Part shown: in pieces, positions 62,003 to 64,000 of the stretch | Layout of the letters: every line of letters begins with the position of its first letter | Position numbering within the stretch: the first letter of the stretch is position 1 | DNA from: Nevskiaceae bacterium | GTDB taxonomy: Bacteria > Pseudomonadota > Gammaproteobacteria > Nevskiales > Nevskiaceae | Direction of reading: 5' to 3' | Length of the DNA stretch: 64,000 nt | Assembly (NCBI GenBank): GCA_004297005.1 | Contig: SCVA01000038.1 | Span: 62,001-126,000 of the forward strand | Program-made: the position numbers and the translations under genes | Notes under the pieces: generated by a model | What the model was told of the DNA's origin: nothing | Databases searched by the model: none | Seen by the model: only the letters and a program-made list of their open reading frames with translations

Positions 62003-63457
62003 ATGCATACCCTTTCCCTAAACGAGCTGGCCGCCGGCCTGAAGGCCCGCAAATTCTCCAGTCGCGAGCTGACCCAGCACTACCTGGGCCGTATCGCTGA
62101 GCGCGATGGCGCGCTCAATAGCTATGTCACCGTCACCCCCGAGATCGCCTTGGCCCAGGCTGACGCCGCCGACGCCCGGCTGGCCCGTGGCGAGGCGGGG
62201 CTGTTGACCGGTATCCCGCTGGCGCAAAAGGACATTTTCTGCACCGAGGGCGTGCGCACCGCCTGCGGCTCGAAGATGCTCGACAAGTTCATCGCGCCCT
62301 ACGACGCCACCATCGTCAAGAAGCTGCATGCCGAGGCCGGCATGGTCCTGCTCGGCAAGCTGAACATGGACGAATTCGCCATGGGCTCGTCGAACGAGAC
62401 CAGCTGGTACGGCCCGGTGAAGAATCCCTGGGATCTGAGCCGCGTGCCCGGCGGTTCCTCCGGTGGCTCGGTGGCTTGTGTGGCCGCCGGCCTGGCGCCG
62501 GTCGCCACCGCCACCGACACCGGTGGTTCGATCCGCCAGCCCGCCGCCTTCACCAATCTCACCGGCATCAAGCCGACTTACGGCCGGGTGTCGCGCTACG
62601 GGATGATCGCCTTCGCCTCCAGCCTGGATCAGGCCGGTGTGGTGGCGCGCTCCACCGAGGACGCGGCCCTGGTGCTGCAGGCCATGTCCGGCTTCGATGC
62701 GCTGGATTCGACCAGCATTGAGCGTCCGGTCGATGACCTCGTCGGTGGCCTGGGTGCCTCGATCAAGGGCCTGAAGATCGGCCTGCCCAAGGAGTACTTC
62801 GCCGCCGGCATGGCGCCCGGCGTGCGCGCCCGGGTGGAGGAGGCCATTGCCCAGTTGCAGGCGCTCGGCGCCGAGGTCCGCGAGATCAGCCTGCCCAACG
62901 CGCCGCTGTCGGTGCCGACCTACTACGTGGTGGCACCCGCCGAGGCCAGCAGCAACCTCGCCCGCTTCGACGGTGTGCGCTACGGCCATCGCAGCGCCGA
63001 GGCCAGGACGCTGGAAGAGCTCTACAAGAAGAGCCGTGGCGAAGGCTTTGGCGCCGAGGTGCAGCGCCGCATCATGATCGGCACCTATGTGCTCAGCCAC
63101 GGCTATTACGACGCCTACTATCTGCAGGCGCAGAAGGTGCGCAAGCTGATCTACGAGGACTTCAAGCGCGCCTACGAAACGGTGGATGTCATCCTGGCGC
63201 CGACCACCACCGGCACGGCCTTCAAGTTCGGCGAGAACAGTGACGATCCGGTGGCGATGTACTTGAACGACATCTACACCATCGCCGCCAATCTGGCGGG
63301 CATCCCGGCCATGAGCCTGCCCTGCGGGTTCAGCGAGGGCCTGCCGGTCGGCTTCCAGCTGATGGGCAATTATTTCGACGAAGGGCGTCTGCTCAACGTC
63401 GCGCATCAATACCAGCTGGCGACCGATTTCCATCGCGCCACGCCGAAAGGGTTTTAA
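62003..63457 (+). CDS. gatA: Glutamyl-tRNA(Gln) amidotransferase subunit A
   Basis: 484 residues. Amidase signature with Ser-cisSer-Lys triad: Lys in IPLAQKDIF, Ser in [15 protein letters not shown] and Ser in [13 protein letters not shown]. Releases ammonia from glutamine. ATG at 62003. Confidence 0.97.
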   Translation: MHTLSLNELAAGLKARKFSSRELTQHYLGRIAERDGALNSYVTVTPEIALAQADAADARLARGEAGLLTGIPLAQKDIFCTEGVRTACGSKMLDKFIAPYDATIVKKLHAEAGMVLLGKLNMDEFAMGSSNETSWYGPVKNPWDLSRVPGGSSGGSVACVAAGLAPVATATDTGGSIRQPAAFTNLTGIKPTYGRVSRYGMIAFASSLDQAGVVARSTEDAALVLQAMSGFDALDSTSIERPVDDLVGGLGASIKGLKIGLPKEYFAAGMAPGVRARVEEAIAQLQALGAEVREISLPNAPLSVPTYYVVAPAEASSNLARFDGVRYGHRSAEARTLEELYKKSRGEGFGAEVQRRIMIGTYVLSHGYYDAYYLQAQKVRKLIYEDFKRAYETVDVILAPTTTGTAFKFGENSDDPVAMYLNDIYTIAANLAGIPAMSLPCGFSEGLPVGFQLMGNYFDEGRLLNVAHQYQLATDFHRATPKGF

Positions 63458-63460
63458 GCC

Positions 63461-64000
63461 ATGACGATTCCAGCCGGCTGGGAAGCGGTGATCGGACTCG
63501 AAGTCCACTGCCAGCTCCTCACCAAGACCAAGATTTTTTCCGGTGCCTCGACCACCTACGGTGCCGAGCCCAACACCCAGGCCGACGCGGTGACGCTGGG
63601 CCTGCCCGGCGTGCTGCCGGTGCTCAACCGTGAAGCGGTGACTTTTGCCGTGAAGTTCGGCCTGTCGGTCGACGCCAAGATCGCCGAGACCTGCGTGTTC
63701 GCGCGCAAGCACTACTTCTATCCGGACCTGCCCAAGGGCTACCAGATCAGTCAGTACGAGCTGCCGATCGTCGAGCACGGCCATCTCGATATCGAGGTCG
63801 ATGGCGTGAGCAAGCGCATCGGCATCACCCGCGCGCACCTGGAAGAGGATGCGGGCAAATCCCTGCACGAGGCTTTCCACGGCGCCACCGGCATCGACCT
63901 CAATCGAGCCGGCACGCCGCTGATCGAGATCGTCTCCGAGCCCGACATCCGCAACAGCGCCGAGGCGGTGGCTTATCTCAAGAAGCTGCACCAGCTGGTG
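63461..64000 (+). CDS. gatB: Glutamyl-tRNA(Gln) amidotransferase subunit B, 5' part
   Basis: 180 codons from ATG at 63461 to the window edge. [33 protein letters not shown] and [11 protein letters not shown] are GatB motifs. Follows gatA by 3 bp. The C-terminal part lies outside the window. Confidence 0.96.
   Translation, partial: MTIPAGWEAVIGLEVHCQLLTKTKIFSGASTTYGAEPNTQADAVTLGLPGVLPVLNREAVTFAVKFGLSVDAKIAETCVFARKHYFYPDLPKGYQISQYELPIVEHGHLDIEVDGVSKRIGITRAHLEEDAGKSLHEAFHGATGIDLNRAGTPLIEIVSEPDIRNSAEAVAYLKKLHQLV

Overview
The window is chromosomal DNA from a GC-rich gammaproteobacterium, most likely of the Lysobacterales/Xanthomonadales. The evidence is an outer membrane (complete mla system, lipoprotein signals, a beta-barrel protein), the long gammaproteobacterial type of PurL, a yggT-metX-metW operon, and an mreBCD-mrdA-rodA-mltB-rlpA-dacA-lipB block divergent from gatCAB. 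Species-level identity cannot be read from the sequence. Genes are tightly packed, with many 1-4 bp start/stop overlaps, and long antisense open frames abound because of the high GC content.

Layout. 1-3500: a truncated DsbD-type protein, two small envelope proteins, a saccharopine-dehydrogenase-like reductase and DUF423. 3500-7150: a response regulator with a long C-terminal extension, dusB, a 21-residue Lys/Ala peptide with an excellent Shine-Dalgarno, and an AI-2E/PerM permease. 7150-10280: a cold-shock protein, a SET-domain methyltransferase, arfB and a flavodoxin-like protein, with two inverted arrays of one heptamer (GATTGCG) flanking the arfB-flavodoxin pair, then an alpha/beta hydrolase. 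10260-18160: an M61 peptidase and two tandem paralogous Asp-box beta-propeller proteins with Ser/Gly or Gly-rich stalks and GlyGly-CTERM-like tails. 18300-29160: slyX, a CAP protein, kynU, pirin, an acyl-CoA dehydrogenase, a cyclic-nucleotide-domain patatin, tatD, a hairpin-dense intergenic element, an HTTM-DCC fusion and a Ser/Gly-rich membrane protein. 29330-38370: a hydrolase, a barrel protein, metW-metX-yggT, proC, ilvA, a diguanylate cyclase, DUF1820, an MBL hydrolase and a small membrane pair. 38800-41310: an HTH/MmyB regulator, a visibly AT-richer orphan gene and nnrU. 41556-47343: purL and ilvD. 47511-51271: mlaFEDCBA as one operon with a candidate sigma-E promoter. 51437-61492: a small lipoprotein, lipB and the cell-elongation/peptidoglycan cluster down to mreB. 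61631-64000: gatC, gatA and partial gatB.

How it fits together. Much of the right half is envelope biology: lipid asymmetry (Mla), rod-shape synthesis (MreBCD, PBP2, RodA) and peptidoglycan trimming (DacA, MltB, RlpA). The left and centre are mixed metabolism and accessory genes. No complete mobile element, CRISPR array, prophage, rRNA or tRNA gene was found. The best leads for novelty are the paired propeller proteins, the GATTGCG arrays, the hairpin element that encloses the tatD start, the AT-rich orphan with a possible cyclase-like fold, and the Lys/Ala peptide.
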